Source of the DNA: an uncultured Bacteroidales bacterium | GTDB taxonomy: Bacteria > Bacteroidota > Bacteroidia > Bacteroidales > UBA932 | Direction of reading: 5' to 3' | Length of the DNA stretch: 32,929 nucleotides | Assembly: GCA_946616385.1 (NCBI GenBank) | Contig: CAMOIZ010000002.1 | Location: 1 to 32,929 of the forward strand | In this document: in pieces, positions 17,962 through 26,010 of the stretch | Layout: each line of letters starts with the position of its first letter | Position numbering within the stretch: the first letter of the stretch is position 1 | Notes under the pieces: model-generated | Database searches by the model: none | The model's input: the letters and a program-made list of their open reading frames with translations, nothing else | What the model was told of the DNA's origin: nothing | Translations under genes and position numbers: made by a program

Positions 17962-18365
17962 CGACACCAAAGACCATACTTGCAAGAATACTCTTTTTCG
18001 TGTACCTTGCAGCGATAGCTTTCCTGTGTTTCATGCACGTGGACAAACTTCCGGACATGCAGAAGTTCATTTTCGGCATCCCTGCCGACAAAGTCGCTCA
18101 TTTCCTGATGTTCCTCCCCTTCCCCATTCTGGCATATATGGCTTATGACCATCTGACTAACAAGGTGAGCCATGCCGCCCTGTTCTCAATCGCTACTCTG
18201 CTGATGGGAGCGCTGATCGCATACGGCACCGAATACATTCAGGGCAAACTCCCCTACAGATCGATGGACATTACTGATTTCAAGGCAGATTTGCTTGCTC
18301 TTGCAATCAGCAGCATTTTCGTATTCATCATCGACATCACACACCTGAAAGTCAGAAAAAACTGA
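17958..18365 (+). CDS. VanZ-like family membrane protein
   Basis: A 135-residue integral membrane protein with about four hydrophobic helices (roughly 8-26, 45-63, 69-88 and 106-126). The conserved polar signature of VanZ-like proteins is present: PADKVAHFLMF before the second helix and GTEYIQGKLPYRSMDITDFKAD before the last. VanZ gives low-level teicoplanin resistance in enterococci; the chromosomal relatives have no agreed biochemical role but are linked to the envelope. It overlaps the ABC exporter stop by 4 bp and is followed after 3 nt by the amidase gene, so all are co-expressed. Resistance should not be inferred from this family call. Confidence 0.88.
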   Translation: MTTPKTILARILFFVYLAAIAFLCFMHVDKLPDMQKFIFGIPADKVAHFLMFLPFPILAYMAYDHLTNKVSHAALFSIATLLMGALIAYGTEYIQGKLPYRSMDITDFKADLLALAISSIFVFIIDITHLKVRKN

Positions 18366-18368
18366 GAT

Positions 18369-21308
18369 ATGCTCCGCCGCTTGTCGATCGCAGCCGCATT
18401 ACTGATTGCAGCAGTCACCCCCGCCAAAGCCCAGAAAGCCATTCTGGATGCTTTCAAGCCCGCCACCGATTCTATTACAGTGCTTGCAAAAGAGCACTTC
18501 GGGGTCAGGTCGTTCATCAAGCTCAACAAGGCCATGAAACGCGGAGACCTGCTGGACCTCTATTTTACCAAGGAACTGGGCGACTATCCCTGGCGCAACG
18601 CCGACCAGCAATGGTTCCGCACACAACTAAGGGAACAGTGGCCGGATGAGGTCAAAAGTTATAAACTGGGAGGCATTTGGTGTGAATCCGTGGCACTCGA
18701 AGACCTTCTGGACCCTGAAATAAGCTACAACGGAAACCCGCGCAACTATAAATTCCGGCCCGGGAAAGTGCCTCCCCGCACCGTTTTCATCGAAGAGATA
18801 GGAGCACAGAAATTCGACCAGGGCCTGAGCGGCAGGACCGTCGCCCTATGGCAGAGCCACGGACGCTTCTACGACAACGGAACCAGACTTTGGAGCTGGC
18901 AGAGATCCCCCAACTGGCGTACTACTGAGGACCTTTATACCCAAAGCTACGTACTCCCCTTCCTTATTCCCATGCTGGAAAGGGCCGGGGCCTACGTGCT
19001 CACTCCTCGCGAACGCGACACCAACCCGATCGAGGTCATCTGCGACAACAATCCCTACTTCCGAAGCCCGGGCCTGCCCGTGCGTACCCACGGAAGCTAT
19101 AAGGAGAAGGGCAATTGGAAAGATGCAGGAGAGGGATTCGCCGACAAGAAGCAGGTATATGTGAACGAAGACAACCCCTTCACGATGGGCACAGCGCGCC
19201 AGATTGCCGCAGTAGGCGGCAAGGGCAACGCCAGCATACGTTGGAGCCCCGAACTCGAAGAGAACGGGCGCTACTGCGTCTACATCTCATACAAGAGTCT
19301 GCCCAACAGCAGCACATGCGCCAGATACACCGTAGTGCACAGAGGAGGAACCAGCGTTTTTGCCGTCAACCAGAAAATAGGCGGAGGCACCTGGATTTAT
19401 CTGGGAGAATTCGATCTCGGCCCCGATTCCTACATCATGCTCGACAACGGGACTCCTGCCGGACGCAATCACAAGGGCGGCAGCGTGGTTACCGCCGATG
19501 CTGTCAAGATAGGCGGAGGCATAGGAAAGATAGCTCGCGGACGCGGCAAGGATACATCCACCTGGGAAATCTCCGACGTGCCGGCCTACCTGGAAGGAGC
19601 CATGTACTGGGAGCAGTGGGCAGGAATGCCCTACAAGCGCATCCATCAGTGGAACAACGACTACACCTGCGACTACGCCTCCCGCGGAGAGTGGGTGAAA
19701 ATGATGAAGGACGACAAGGATCTTCCCATCGACATGTCGCTTGCCTTCCATACCGATGCAGGCGTGACCCCTAACGACTCTATCGTGGGCACCCTCTCTA
19801 TCTATACACTCAAGGCGGATGGAAGCCGCAAGTTCACCAACGGCGACAACAGGGATGCCTGCCGTCTGCTTGCAGATTTTGTGCAGACACAGATTACAAA
19901 CGACCTCCGCGCCGACTACGATTCCCTTTGGACAAGGCGGCAGATTTGGAACAGGTCTTATTCGGAATCCCGCACTACCGATGTGCCCGGCATGCTACTG
20001 GAACTACTTGCGCATCAGAACTTTGCAGACATGAAGTTCGGTCTCGATCCCGGTTTCCGCTTCGACGTGTGCCGATCTGTTTACAAGGGGATGCTGAAGT
20101 TCCTCGGCACCTACTATGGATTGACCTACAAGGTAGCTCCCCTGCCTGTAAACTCATTCTCCGCAGTATTCGGCCCTGAAGGCAAGGCACTTCTCAGCTG
20201 GGAGCCGACTCACGACACGCATGAACCCACTGCCGATCCGGATTCCTACATAGTATATACGAGAGTTGATGACGGCGCCTTCGACAACGGCAGGCCGGTG
20301 AAGGGCACTTCCGTGGAGATGCCTGTCGAAAAAGGGCATATCTACTCCTACAAGGTAGAGGCCTGCAATCGAGGCGGAAGGAGCTTTCCTTCGGAGATCC
20401 TGAGTTTGGGCATTGCTTCAGATGAGGCCAAGAAGGTTTTGGTTATCAACAATTTCGACAGAGTAAGCGCACCCTCGTGGTTTGATTCGGAGAAGTACGC
20501 CGGATTCGATGCCGCACGCGATGGAGGAGTTCCCTACATCAAGGACATCTCCTACGCCGGAGAAACATACGAATATCGCAGGGACGTGAAATATGTGAAC
20601 AACACGGCACCCGGCTTCGGAGCCACCGATACCGACATGGCCGGTTTCCAGCCTGCAGGAAATACCTTCGACTACCCTGCCGTGCACGGACGTGCTTTGC
20701 TCGATCTAGGATTCAGCTTCTGCTCCACGAGCCGCAGCGCCTTCGAGAAGGCTGCTCCCGAGCAGTATTTCGCACTCGACATCATCTGTGGCAAGCAGGT
20801 AAGCACCTTGATCGGAAATGCTCGGAAAGGCCCAAGATTCCAGGTTTTCCCGGAAGCCTTCCGCAAGGCTGTAAGCGCCTCGGCATCGGCAGGATGCAAT
20901 ATCCTTATCTCCGGAGCGTACATTGCCACCGACGCATGGGATGAACTCTATCCCATAGGAGATACGGAATATCAGGAAGAAGCGCAGTTTTTCATACGCA
21001 ACAAACTGGGTTACAGATGGGAAACTTCAAGAGGATCCGTCAATGGAAAGTTTACGTTTGACGGCAGTAATTACAGTTTCGCCCACGAGCTCAACGAGGA
21101 CAGTTATTGCGTGGAAATGGCAGGAGCCATCAGGCCTGCCGGCAGCGACGGCCGCACCATTGCCCGCTACACCAACCGCACAGGAGCTGCCGTTCATACT
21201 TCCTTCGACAGCTATGCCGTAGTTGCATGGAGCTATCCTTTGGAGTTGACCGAATCGCAAGAATCACTTAAGATAATTATCGATAAATCATTGAAATACT
21301 TTAAATAA
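18369..21308 (+). CDS. Secreted N-acetylmuramoyl-L-alanine amidase-type protein with golvesin-like insert
   Basis: The 979-residue product has a signal peptide (about 1-21, ending AKAQ). An Amidase_3-like zinc hydrolase domain is indicated by TVALWQSHG (H164), RTTEDLYTQ (E187), MSLAFHTDAG (H461) and VPGMLLELLAHQN (E545), which match the His, Glu and His zinc ligands and catalytic Glu of that family. Between E187 and H461, residues about 270-385 form a beta-rich block (RQIAAVGGKGNASIRWSPEL to VVTADAVKIGGG) resembling the golvesin C-terminal/xanthan lyase module. A fibronectin type III-like domain (about 592-680) and an unassigned C-terminal domain beginning KKVLVINNFDR follow. It probably cuts peptide stems from cell-wall glycan, and the extra domains may target it. 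Databases often call such proteins xanthan lyase, which the catalytic residues do not support. Confidence 0.8.
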   Translation: MLRRLSIAAALLIAAVTPAKAQKAILDAFKPATDSITVLAKEHFGVRSFIKLNKAMKRGDLLDLYFTKELGDYPWRNADQQWFRTQLREQWPDEVKSYKLGGIWCESVALEDLLDPEISYNGNPRNYKFRPGKVPPRTVFIEEIGAQKFDQGLSGRTVALWQSHGRFYDNGTRLWSWQRSPNWRTTEDLYTQSYVLPFLIPMLERAGAYVLTPRERDTNPIEVICDNNPYFRSPGLPVRTHGSYKEKGNWKDAGEGFADKKQVYVNEDNPFTMGTARQIAAVGGKGNASIRWSPELEENGRYCVYISYKSLPNSSTCARYTVVHRGGTSVFAVNQKIGGGTWIYLGEFDLGPDSYIMLDNGTPAGRNHKGGSVVTADAVKIGGGIGKIARGRGKDTSTWEISDVPAYLEGAMYWEQWAGMPYKRIHQWNNDYTCDYASRGEWVKMMKDDKDLPIDMSLAFHTDAGVTPNDSIVGTLSIYTLKADGSRKFTNGDNRDACRLLADFVQTQITNDLRADYDSLWTRRQIWNRSYSESRTTDVPGMLLELLAHQNFADMKFGLDPGFRFDVCRSVYKGMLKFLGTYYGLTYKVAPLPVNSFSAVFGPEGKALLSWEPTHDTHEPTADPDSYIVYTRVDDGAFDNGRPVKGTSVEMPVEKGHIYSYKVEACNRGGRSFPSEILSLGIASDEAKKVLVINNFDRVSAPSWFDSEKYAGFDAARDGGVPYIKDISYAGETYEYRRDVKYVNNTAPGFGATDTDMAGFQPAGNTFDYPAVHGRALLDLGFSFCSTSRSAFEKAAPEQYFALDIICGKQVSTLIGNARKGPRFQVFPEAFRKAVSASASAGCNILISGAYIATDAWDELYPIGDTEYQEEAQFFIRNKLGYRWETSRGSVNGKFTFDGSNYSFAHELNEDSYCVEMAGAIRPAGSDGRTIARYTNRTGAAVHTSFDSYAVVAWSYPLELTESQESLKIIIDKSLKYFK

Positions 21309-21312
21309 CACT

Positions 21313-22719
21313 ATGGAACAAACAAAATTCAGAATTGAATCCGACCTGATCGGAGAACTCGAAGTCCCCGCAGAAGCCTACTATGGCGTACAGACCCAGA
21401 GGGCTATCAACAACTACAAGATCTCCAATACCCACATGAGCGATTACCCTGAGTACATCATTGCGATGGCTTATGTGAAATGGGCGGCAGCGTCAGCCAA
21501 TGCCGAACTCGGCGCTCTCGATCCCAAGATTGCCGATGCCATCTGCAAGGCCTGCAAGGAGATCGTCGAAGGCAAATTCCACGATCAGTTCCCTGTCGAC
21601 ATGATGCAGGGCGGTGCCGGAACATCCGTGAACATGAACGCCAATGAGGTTATTGCAAACAGGGCTCTTGAAATCATGGGGCACAAGAAGGGCGAATATC
21701 AGTTCTGCTCTCCCAACGACCACGTGAACTGTGCGCAGTCCACCAACGACGCCTACCCTACCGCCTTCCGTTACACCTTCGTGCGCATGAACAAGCATCT
21801 GGAAAAGGCTTTGAGCGACCTGATCGCTTCCTTCCGCGCAAAGGGAGAAGAATTCAAGGATATCCTCAAGATGGGGCGCACTCAGCTTCAGGATGCAGTT
21901 CCCATGACCTCCGGACAGGAGTTCAACGCATTTGCGAACAACCTTGAAGAAGAACTTGCGAATCTTGAGCGCAATGCCGTGCTGCTCAAAGAGATAAATA
22001 TGGGAGGAACCGCTATCGGCACAGGCTTGAACGCCGTACCTGGCTTTGCAGAACTCTGCACCAAGCGCATGAGCGAACTTTGCGGCGACGAACTCATTTC
22101 CGCACCCGACCTCGTAGAAGCCACCCCCGATACCGGTGCTTATGTCAGCTATTCAGCTGCACTCAAGAGGCTTGCAATCAAACTGAGCAAAACCTGCAAT
22201 GACCTCCGCCTGATGGCATCCGGCCCTCGCTGCGGTCTTCACGAGATCAATCTTCCCGCAATGGCTCCCGGTTCTTCGATCATGCCCGGCAAGGTGAACC
22301 CTGTCATCCCCGAGGTCACCAACCAGGTGTGTTTCAAGGTAATAGGTAACGATACCACGGTAGCGTTCGCCGCCGAGGCCGGCCAGCTTCAGCTCAACGT
22401 GATGGAGCCCGTTATCGCGGAATCTATCCTGGAAAGCATCACCTGGCTCACAAATGCCATGAATACGCTGCGCGAGAAGTGCATCAACGGAATTACCGTA
22501 AACAAGGAGCACTGCTATGAGATGGTAAAGAATTCAATCGGCATTGTAACCGCACTCAATCCCTATATTGGATACAAGAACAGCACTAAAGTGGCCAAAG
22601 AAGCCCTTGAAACTGGTGGAAGCGTGTACGACATCGTACTCGAGAAGGGACTCATGAGCAAGGAAGATCTCGATAAAGCCCTGGATCCCGTAGCCATGCT
22701 GCACGCTCATAAGCTTTAA
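21313..22719 (+). CDS. aspA: Aspartate ammonia-lyase
   Basis: Converts L-aspartate to fumarate and ammonium in the cytoplasm; in an anaerobe the fumarate can feed fumarate respiration. The 468-residue length is normal. The fumarase/aspartase signature GSSIMPGKVNP lies at about 319-329, with earlier PNDHVNCAQSTNDAYPTA and GRTQLQDAVPMTSGQEF segments. The N-terminal RIESDLIGELEVPAEAYYGVQTQRA and AAEAGQLQLNVMEPVI further favour aspartase over class II fumarase. The gene starts 4 nt after the amidase stop with no TAnnTTTG in the gap, so it is probably the last gene of the ABC-VanZ-amidase operon. A strong terminator follows. Confidence 0.95.
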   Translation: MEQTKFRIESDLIGELEVPAEAYYGVQTQRAINNYKISNTHMSDYPEYIIAMAYVKWAAASANAELGALDPKIADAICKACKEIVEGKFHDQFPVDMMQGGAGTSVNMNANEVIANRALEIMGHKKGEYQFCSPNDHVNCAQSTNDAYPTAFRYTFVRMNKHLEKALSDLIASFRAKGEEFKDILKMGRTQLQDAVPMTSGQEFNAFANNLEEELANLERNAVLLKEINMGGTAIGTGLNAVPGFAELCTKRMSELCGDELISAPDLVEATPDTGAYVSYSAALKRLAIKLSKTCNDLRLMASGPRCGLHEINLPAMAPGSSIMPGKVNPVIPEVTNQVCFKVIGNDTTVAFAAEAGQLQLNVMEPVIAESILESITWLTNAMNTLREKCINGITVNKEHCYEMVKNSIGIVTALNPYIGYKNSTKVAKEALETGGSVYDIVLEKGLMSKEDLDKALDPVAMLHAHKL

Positions 22720-22740
22720 TACGACAAATGACATTGCATG

Positions 22741-22772
22741 ATAGCCAGCTTCAATGCTGGCTATTTCTTTTT
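22741..22772 (+). terminator. Intrinsic terminator after aspA
   Basis: A 9-bp perfect stem ATAGCCAGC/GCTGGCTAT (22741-22749 and 22756-22764) with loop TTCAAT is followed by TTCTTTTT. The stop codon of the convergent guanylyltransferase gene (22761-22763) lies within its right arm. Confidence 0.88.
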
Positions 22773-23693
22773 ACTGCGCTGATACTCGTCCTGGGCGTCC
22801 TTGATGTTCTGAGGGATCGGCCTGCCCGTAATTTTCTCGATTGAAGCGAAACTTCCAAGGTCGTCCCACGGCCAGTCGGCAGGAATGCACCAGACATCGC
22901 GTGATTTTTCCATGACGGCATAGTCGATGGAGATCTTATCGCATGTAGGGAAAAGCCGGGCAAGTTCACTCTCTTCAGCCGAGGTGTAGAAGGAAGGAGA
23001 AAGCTCATCGAAAACCGCTGCGATCTGCGGAGCATGCGTGCGGATTTCTTTTTCTACGGTATCGGTATTCCAGACAAAAATTCCGGCATTCCAGAAATAA
23101 TTTCCGGCCTCCAGATAACGTTTTGCCGTCTCGATGTCAGGTTTCTCCCTAAACGAAGCAACTTTAATTATATCCTGCTGATTTTCAGCGGATTTCATTT
23201 TGTCAATTGACGAAATTTCAATATAACCATAGCCAGTGTTAGGGTTGTCCGGGCGTATTCCCACACACACAATAGCCGATTTTTCCGAGGACGTAAAATC
23301 GAGTGCCTTTTTCATCGTAACTGCATGTAAATCAATAGATGAAACAAATGCGTCAGACGGGCTAACAATTATGTTACATCGGCCAAATCGGGCTTTTATC
23401 TTCCAAATTGCATAAGAAATACATGGAGCCGTGTTGCGAGGGACCGGTTCAGCAAGGATCTGATCGTCCGGAATGGTCGGAAGCTGCTCTTTTACCCAGT
23501 GGACATAGTCTTTGGTAGTGACCACCCAGATATGGGCGTCCGGATCCACTGCAAGGAAGCGCTCATAGGTCATCTGGATCAGAGTCTTGCCAGTACCAAG
23601 CAGGTCGAGGAACTGTTTTGGTTTATCGGCGGTGCTGAGCGGATACAGACGCGTCCCCTGCCCCCCTGCCATTATTACTATATGATTTGTCAT
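22761..23693 (-). CDS. manC: Mannose-1-phosphate guanylyltransferase
   Basis: Makes GDP-mannose from mannose 1-phosphate and GTP for capsule, LPS or glycoprotein sugars; cytoplasmic. The 310-residue product starts MTNHIVIMAGGQGTRLYPLS, with the nucleotide-binding GGxGTR loop and KPKQFLDLLGTGKTLIQMTYERF typical of the family. Further motifs are EPVPRNTAPCISYA, TGYGYIEI, FREKPD, FWNAGIFVW and the C-terminal ISIDYAVMEKS plus WPWDDLGS. It lacks the fused mannose-6-phosphate isomerase domain of long forms. A second ATG two codons upstream (23699) is an equally possible start. The segment 23161-23400 is clearly richer in A and T than the rest of the gene and its neighbours. It converges on aspA. 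Confidence 0.92.
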   Translation of the reverse strand: MTNHIVIMAGGQGTRLYPLSTADKPKQFLDLLGTGKTLIQMTYERFLAVDPDAHIWVVTTKDYVHWVKEQLPTIPDDQILAEPVPRNTAPCISYAIWKIKARFGRCNIIVSPSDAFVSSIDLHAVTMKKALDFTSSEKSAIVCVGIRPDNPNTGYGYIEISSIDKMKSAENQQDIIKVASFREKPDIETAKRYLEAGNYFWNAGIFVWNTDTVEKEIRTHAPQIAAVFDELSPSFYTSAEESELARLFPTCDKISIDYAVMEKSRDVWCIPADWPWDDLGSFASIEKITGRPIPQNIKDAQDEYQRSKKK

Positions 23694-23710
23694 AAGCATG
23701 TATTTGATTA

Positions 23711-23718
23711 CAAAGATC
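23711..23718 (-). promoter_or_regulatory. Possible -7 box for manC
   Basis: GATCTTTG on the minus strand is one mismatch from TAnnTTTG and lies 17 nt before the ATG at 23693. A better match, TAACTTTG at 23785-23778, lies further upstream and could be the real promoter with a leader of about 80 nt. Confidence 0.35.
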
Positions 23719-23761
23719 GTATTTTTTTTAGTATATGCGAGAGCAAAAAAGTGAAAAATAA

Positions 23762-23793
23762 TTTGGATTATTGAAAGCAAAGTTATACCTTTG
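23762..23793 (+). promoter_or_regulatory. Full promoter for the tRNA-Lys genes
   Basis: A -33 element TTTG (23762-23765) and a -7 element TACCTTTG (23786-23793) are separated by 20 nt, the expected spacing for the Bacteroidota housekeeping sigma factor. The first tRNA base is 15 nt further on. Confidence 0.78.
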
Positions 23794-23808
23794 CAATCCC
23801 AATTCGGA

Positions 23809-23881
23809 GACTCGTTAGCTCAGTTGGTAGAGCACAACACTTTTAATGTTGGGGTCTCGGGTTCGAGCCCCGAACGGGTCA
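23809..23881 (+). tRNA. tRNA-Lys (anticodon TTT)
   Basis: Complete 73-nt cloverleaf. Acceptor arms GACTCGT and ACGGGTC pair over 7 bp with one G-T pair; the D-arm is GCTC/GAGC, and the anticodon stem CAACA/TGTTG holds loop CTTTTAA, giving anticodon TTT. The T-arm is TCGGG/CCCGA with loop TTCGAGC. The discriminator base is A, and CCA is not encoded. Confidence 0.97.
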
Positions 23882-23897
23882 CAATCTTTGAAAGCAT

Positions 23898-23970
23898 GCA
23901 CCCTTAGCTCAGCTGGTAGAGCAACTGACTCTTAATCAGTGGGTCCAGGGTTCGAATCCCTGAGGGTGTA
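23898..23970 (+). tRNA. tRNA-Lys (anticodon CTT)
   Basis: Complete 73-nt cloverleaf 16 nt after the first. Acceptor arms GCACCCT and AGGGTGT pair with a terminal G-T; the anticodon stem ACTGA/TCAGT holds loop CTCTTAA, giving anticodon CTT. The T-arm is CAGGG/CCCTG with loop TTCGAAT. CCA is not encoded. The two genes together read both lysine codons and share one promoter and terminator. Confidence 0.96.
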
Positions 23971-23974
23971 CAAA

Positions 23975-24006
23975 GAAAAAGGCTTGCAAGACTGCAAGCC
24001 TTTTTC
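23975..24006 (+). terminator. Bidirectional intrinsic terminator between tRNA-Lys and nadE
   Basis: A 14-bp stem is formed by GAAAAAGGCTTGCA (23975-23988) and its exact complement (23993-24006), with loop AGAC. T-tracts flank the GC-rich core on both strands, so it can end both the tRNA transcript and the oppositely directed nadE transcript, whose stop lies at 24022-24024. Confidence 0.9.
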
Positions 24007-24021
24007 CGTTTATGGCTGATC

Positions 24022-25947
24022 TCAGTCTGTCCAAAGACTGGAATAAGCATCGGAAGGCATGCGCCAGTCCCCTCTCGGTGACAATGATACGCTTCCCACT
24101 TTAGGCCCGTCCGGCATGCAATTCCGTTTGAATTGCTGGCTGAAGAAGCGCCGGCAGAAGGTCTTGAACCATTTTAAGATGGTAGCCTCATCGTAACGGC
24201 CTGCAAATGCCTTGCAGGCAAGGAACATTACCTTTTCGGGGGTAAAGCCCCAGCGCATGACATTGTAGAGGAAGAAATCATGCAATTCATAAGGACCGAC
24301 CACATCTTCCGTAACCTGAAGAATGGTTCCGTCGGCCGCTGCAGGCAGAAGTTCAGGGGAAATAGGAGTGTCCACAATGTCGCTGAGCACGTCCTGTGCA
24401 CCGTCAAAATGCTCCGAGGCGGCAAAAGCGACCAGAGTTCGTACCAAGGTCTTGGGAATGGAGCCATTCACGCCATACATGGACATGTGGTCGCCATTGT
24501 AAGTACACCAGCCAAGAGCAAGTTCCGAAAGGTCTCCTGTGCCGACGACGATTCCTCCTTCCTGTCCGGCCACATCCATCAGGATCTGCGTACGCTCACG
24601 TGCCTGGGCGTTCTCGTATGTGGTGTCGTGAACATTGAGAGGATGGCTGATATCGTCGAGATGCCTGGTTACCGAGGGCACAATGGAGATTTCCCTGGAA
24701 CTGATGCCCAATTTCTCCATAAGTATCCCGGCGTTGCCCTTGGTTCGGCTGGTGGTGCCGAATCCGGGCATGGTAATACCGATTACGCCTTTACGGTCCA
24801 GTCCAAGTTTGTCGAACGCGAGAACCGTCACCAGAAGGGCCAGCGTTGAGTCCAGACCACCTGAGATACCGATCACGGCCTTCTTGCAACCAATATGCTC
24901 GAGTCTGGTGCATAGCGAGAGCACCTGGATCGAAAGTATCTCCCTGCACCGCTGTGCGAGTGTATCTGCAGACGGCACAAATGGATGCGCTTCTACCGAC
25001 CTAAGCAATTTCGCATTGAAATCAGTCGGGAAGGCAGCACCTCCGTTTACGCAAGCGTATGACTCCGCCCTTCTGGATGCAGCATCGCGGAAATTAGGAG
25101 ACTTCGCCCTGGATGAATTCAGTTTTTCAACATCGACATCGGCATAGATGGCGCTGGATTCCCTAAGGAAACGTTCGTTCTCTGCCAGCAGCACACCATT
25201 CTCATAAATCACGCTTGATCCGGCCCAGACCAGATCCGAAGTAGATTCACCATATCCGCAACTGCTATACACATACGCAGCGTTAAGCCTTGCTGATGTG
25301 GAAGATACGAGCATCTTCCTATAGTCGTGCTTGAGGATGGCTTCGTTCGAAGCGGAAAGGTTGATTATAATATTCGCCCCGGCCAGTGCAGCATAGGTGC
25401 AAGGAGGCACAGGAACCCAAAGATCCTGACATACCTCGACTCCTACAACGGCCTTTCCAACACTGAATAACTGCTTGGTACTCAAGCGCACGGTCTGCCC
25501 TGCATAAACCAGTTCTTTATCTACATTGACACCGCTTTCGAACCAGCGCATCTCATAGAACTCGGCCGAATTGGGCAGATATGTCTTGGGGACGAGGCCG
25601 AGTATCTTCCCTCCCTTGATGAGTACCGCGCAGTTGTAAAGCCGTCCGGCGCATAAAACAGGAGCACCCACTGCTATCAGGGTTCCGCTGTGAATGCCTG
25701 CTGCGGCGATTTCTTCCACGGCCCTCTCCGCCCCGTCAAGAAGCGTTTTCTGACCGAAAAGATCTCCGCAGCTGTAACCGGTGACACAAAGCTCGGGGAA
25801 ACCCGCCACCGAACACTCTGCAGCGGCAGCTTCGCCCGCCAGCCTTATAATTTCGGCCGTATTGCGGACCGTGTCCGCCAAATATACTCTCGGCATGATC
25901 GCTGCAACGCGAACAAAGCCGAAATCCTTATTATCAAGTACTTTCAT
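24022..25947 (-). CDS. nadE: Glutamine-dependent NAD(+) synthetase
   Basis: Amidates deamido-NAD to NAD with glutamine as nitrogen donor, the last step of NAD synthesis, in the cytoplasm. The 641-residue product has the two-domain form. The N-terminal nitrilase-type glutaminase carries the triad E52 (FPELCVTGYSCGDLF), K121 (VPKTYLPN) and C173 (VEVCQDLW). The C-terminal synthetase has the ATP-binding P-loop SGGLDST at 362-368, followed by TMPGFGTTSRTK and GTGDLSELALGWCTYNGDHMSMYGVN. All catalytic residues are present. It is a single-gene unit with a -7 box 20 nt before the ATG and the shared terminator after its stop. Confidence 0.96.
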   Translation of the reverse strand: MKVLDNKDFGFVRVAAIMPRVYLADTVRNTAEIIRLAGEAAAAECSVAGFPELCVTGYSCGDLFGQKTLLDGAERAVEEIAAAGIHSGTLIAVGAPVLCAGRLYNCAVLIKGGKILGLVPKTYLPNSAEFYEMRWFESGVNVDKELVYAGQTVRLSTKQLFSVGKAVVGVEVCQDLWVPVPPCTYAALAGANIIINLSASNEAILKHDYRKMLVSSTSARLNAAYVYSSCGYGESTSDLVWAGSSVIYENGVLLAENERFLRESSAIYADVDVEKLNSSRAKSPNFRDAASRRAESYACVNGGAAFPTDFNAKLLRSVEAHPFVPSADTLAQRCREILSIQVLSLCTRLEHIGCKKAVIGISGGLDSTLALLVTVLAFDKLGLDRKGVIGITMPGFGTTSRTKGNAGILMEKLGISSREISIVPSVTRHLDDISHPLNVHDTTYENAQARERTQILMDVAGQEGGIVVGTGDLSELALGWCTYNGDHMSMYGVNGSIPKTLVRTLVAFAASEHFDGAQDVLSDIVDTPISPELLPAAADGTILQVTEDVVGPYELHDFFLYNVMRWGFTPEKVMFLACKAFAGRYDEATILKWFKTFCRRFFSQQFKRNCMPDGPKVGSVSLSPRGDWRMPSDAYSSLWTD

Positions 25948-25967
25948 AAACTAGTTCTTAATTCTCA

Positions 25968-25975
25968 CAAATTTA
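25968..25975 (-). promoter_or_regulatory. -7 promoter box for nadE
   Basis: TAAATTTG on the minus strand is an exact TAnnTTTG match 20 nt before the nadE ATG. It lies only 2 bp from the -7 box of the divergent fabZ gene. Confidence 0.65.
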
Positions 25976-25977
25976 AT

Positions 25978-25985
25978 TATTTTTG
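25978..25985 (+). promoter_or_regulatory. -7 promoter box for the fabZ/thioesterase operon
   Basis: TATTTTTG is an exact TAnnTTTG match 25 nt before the fabZ ATG. It is back to back with the nadE box, so one polymerase would cover both. Confidence 0.65.
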
Positions 25986-26010
25986 TACACTTAAACGAAA
26001 AACCTGACCG

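Noticed and set aside
17958..18365. Glycopeptide resistance gene vanZ
   Set aside because: The protein only shares the VanZ-like fold; no vanA-type cluster is nearby, and chromosomal VanZ-like proteins are common.
18369..21308. Naming the golvesin-domain protein a xanthan lyase
   Set aside because: The catalytic residues match Amidase_3, and no polysaccharide lyase motif was recognised; the beta module alone does not support lyase activity.
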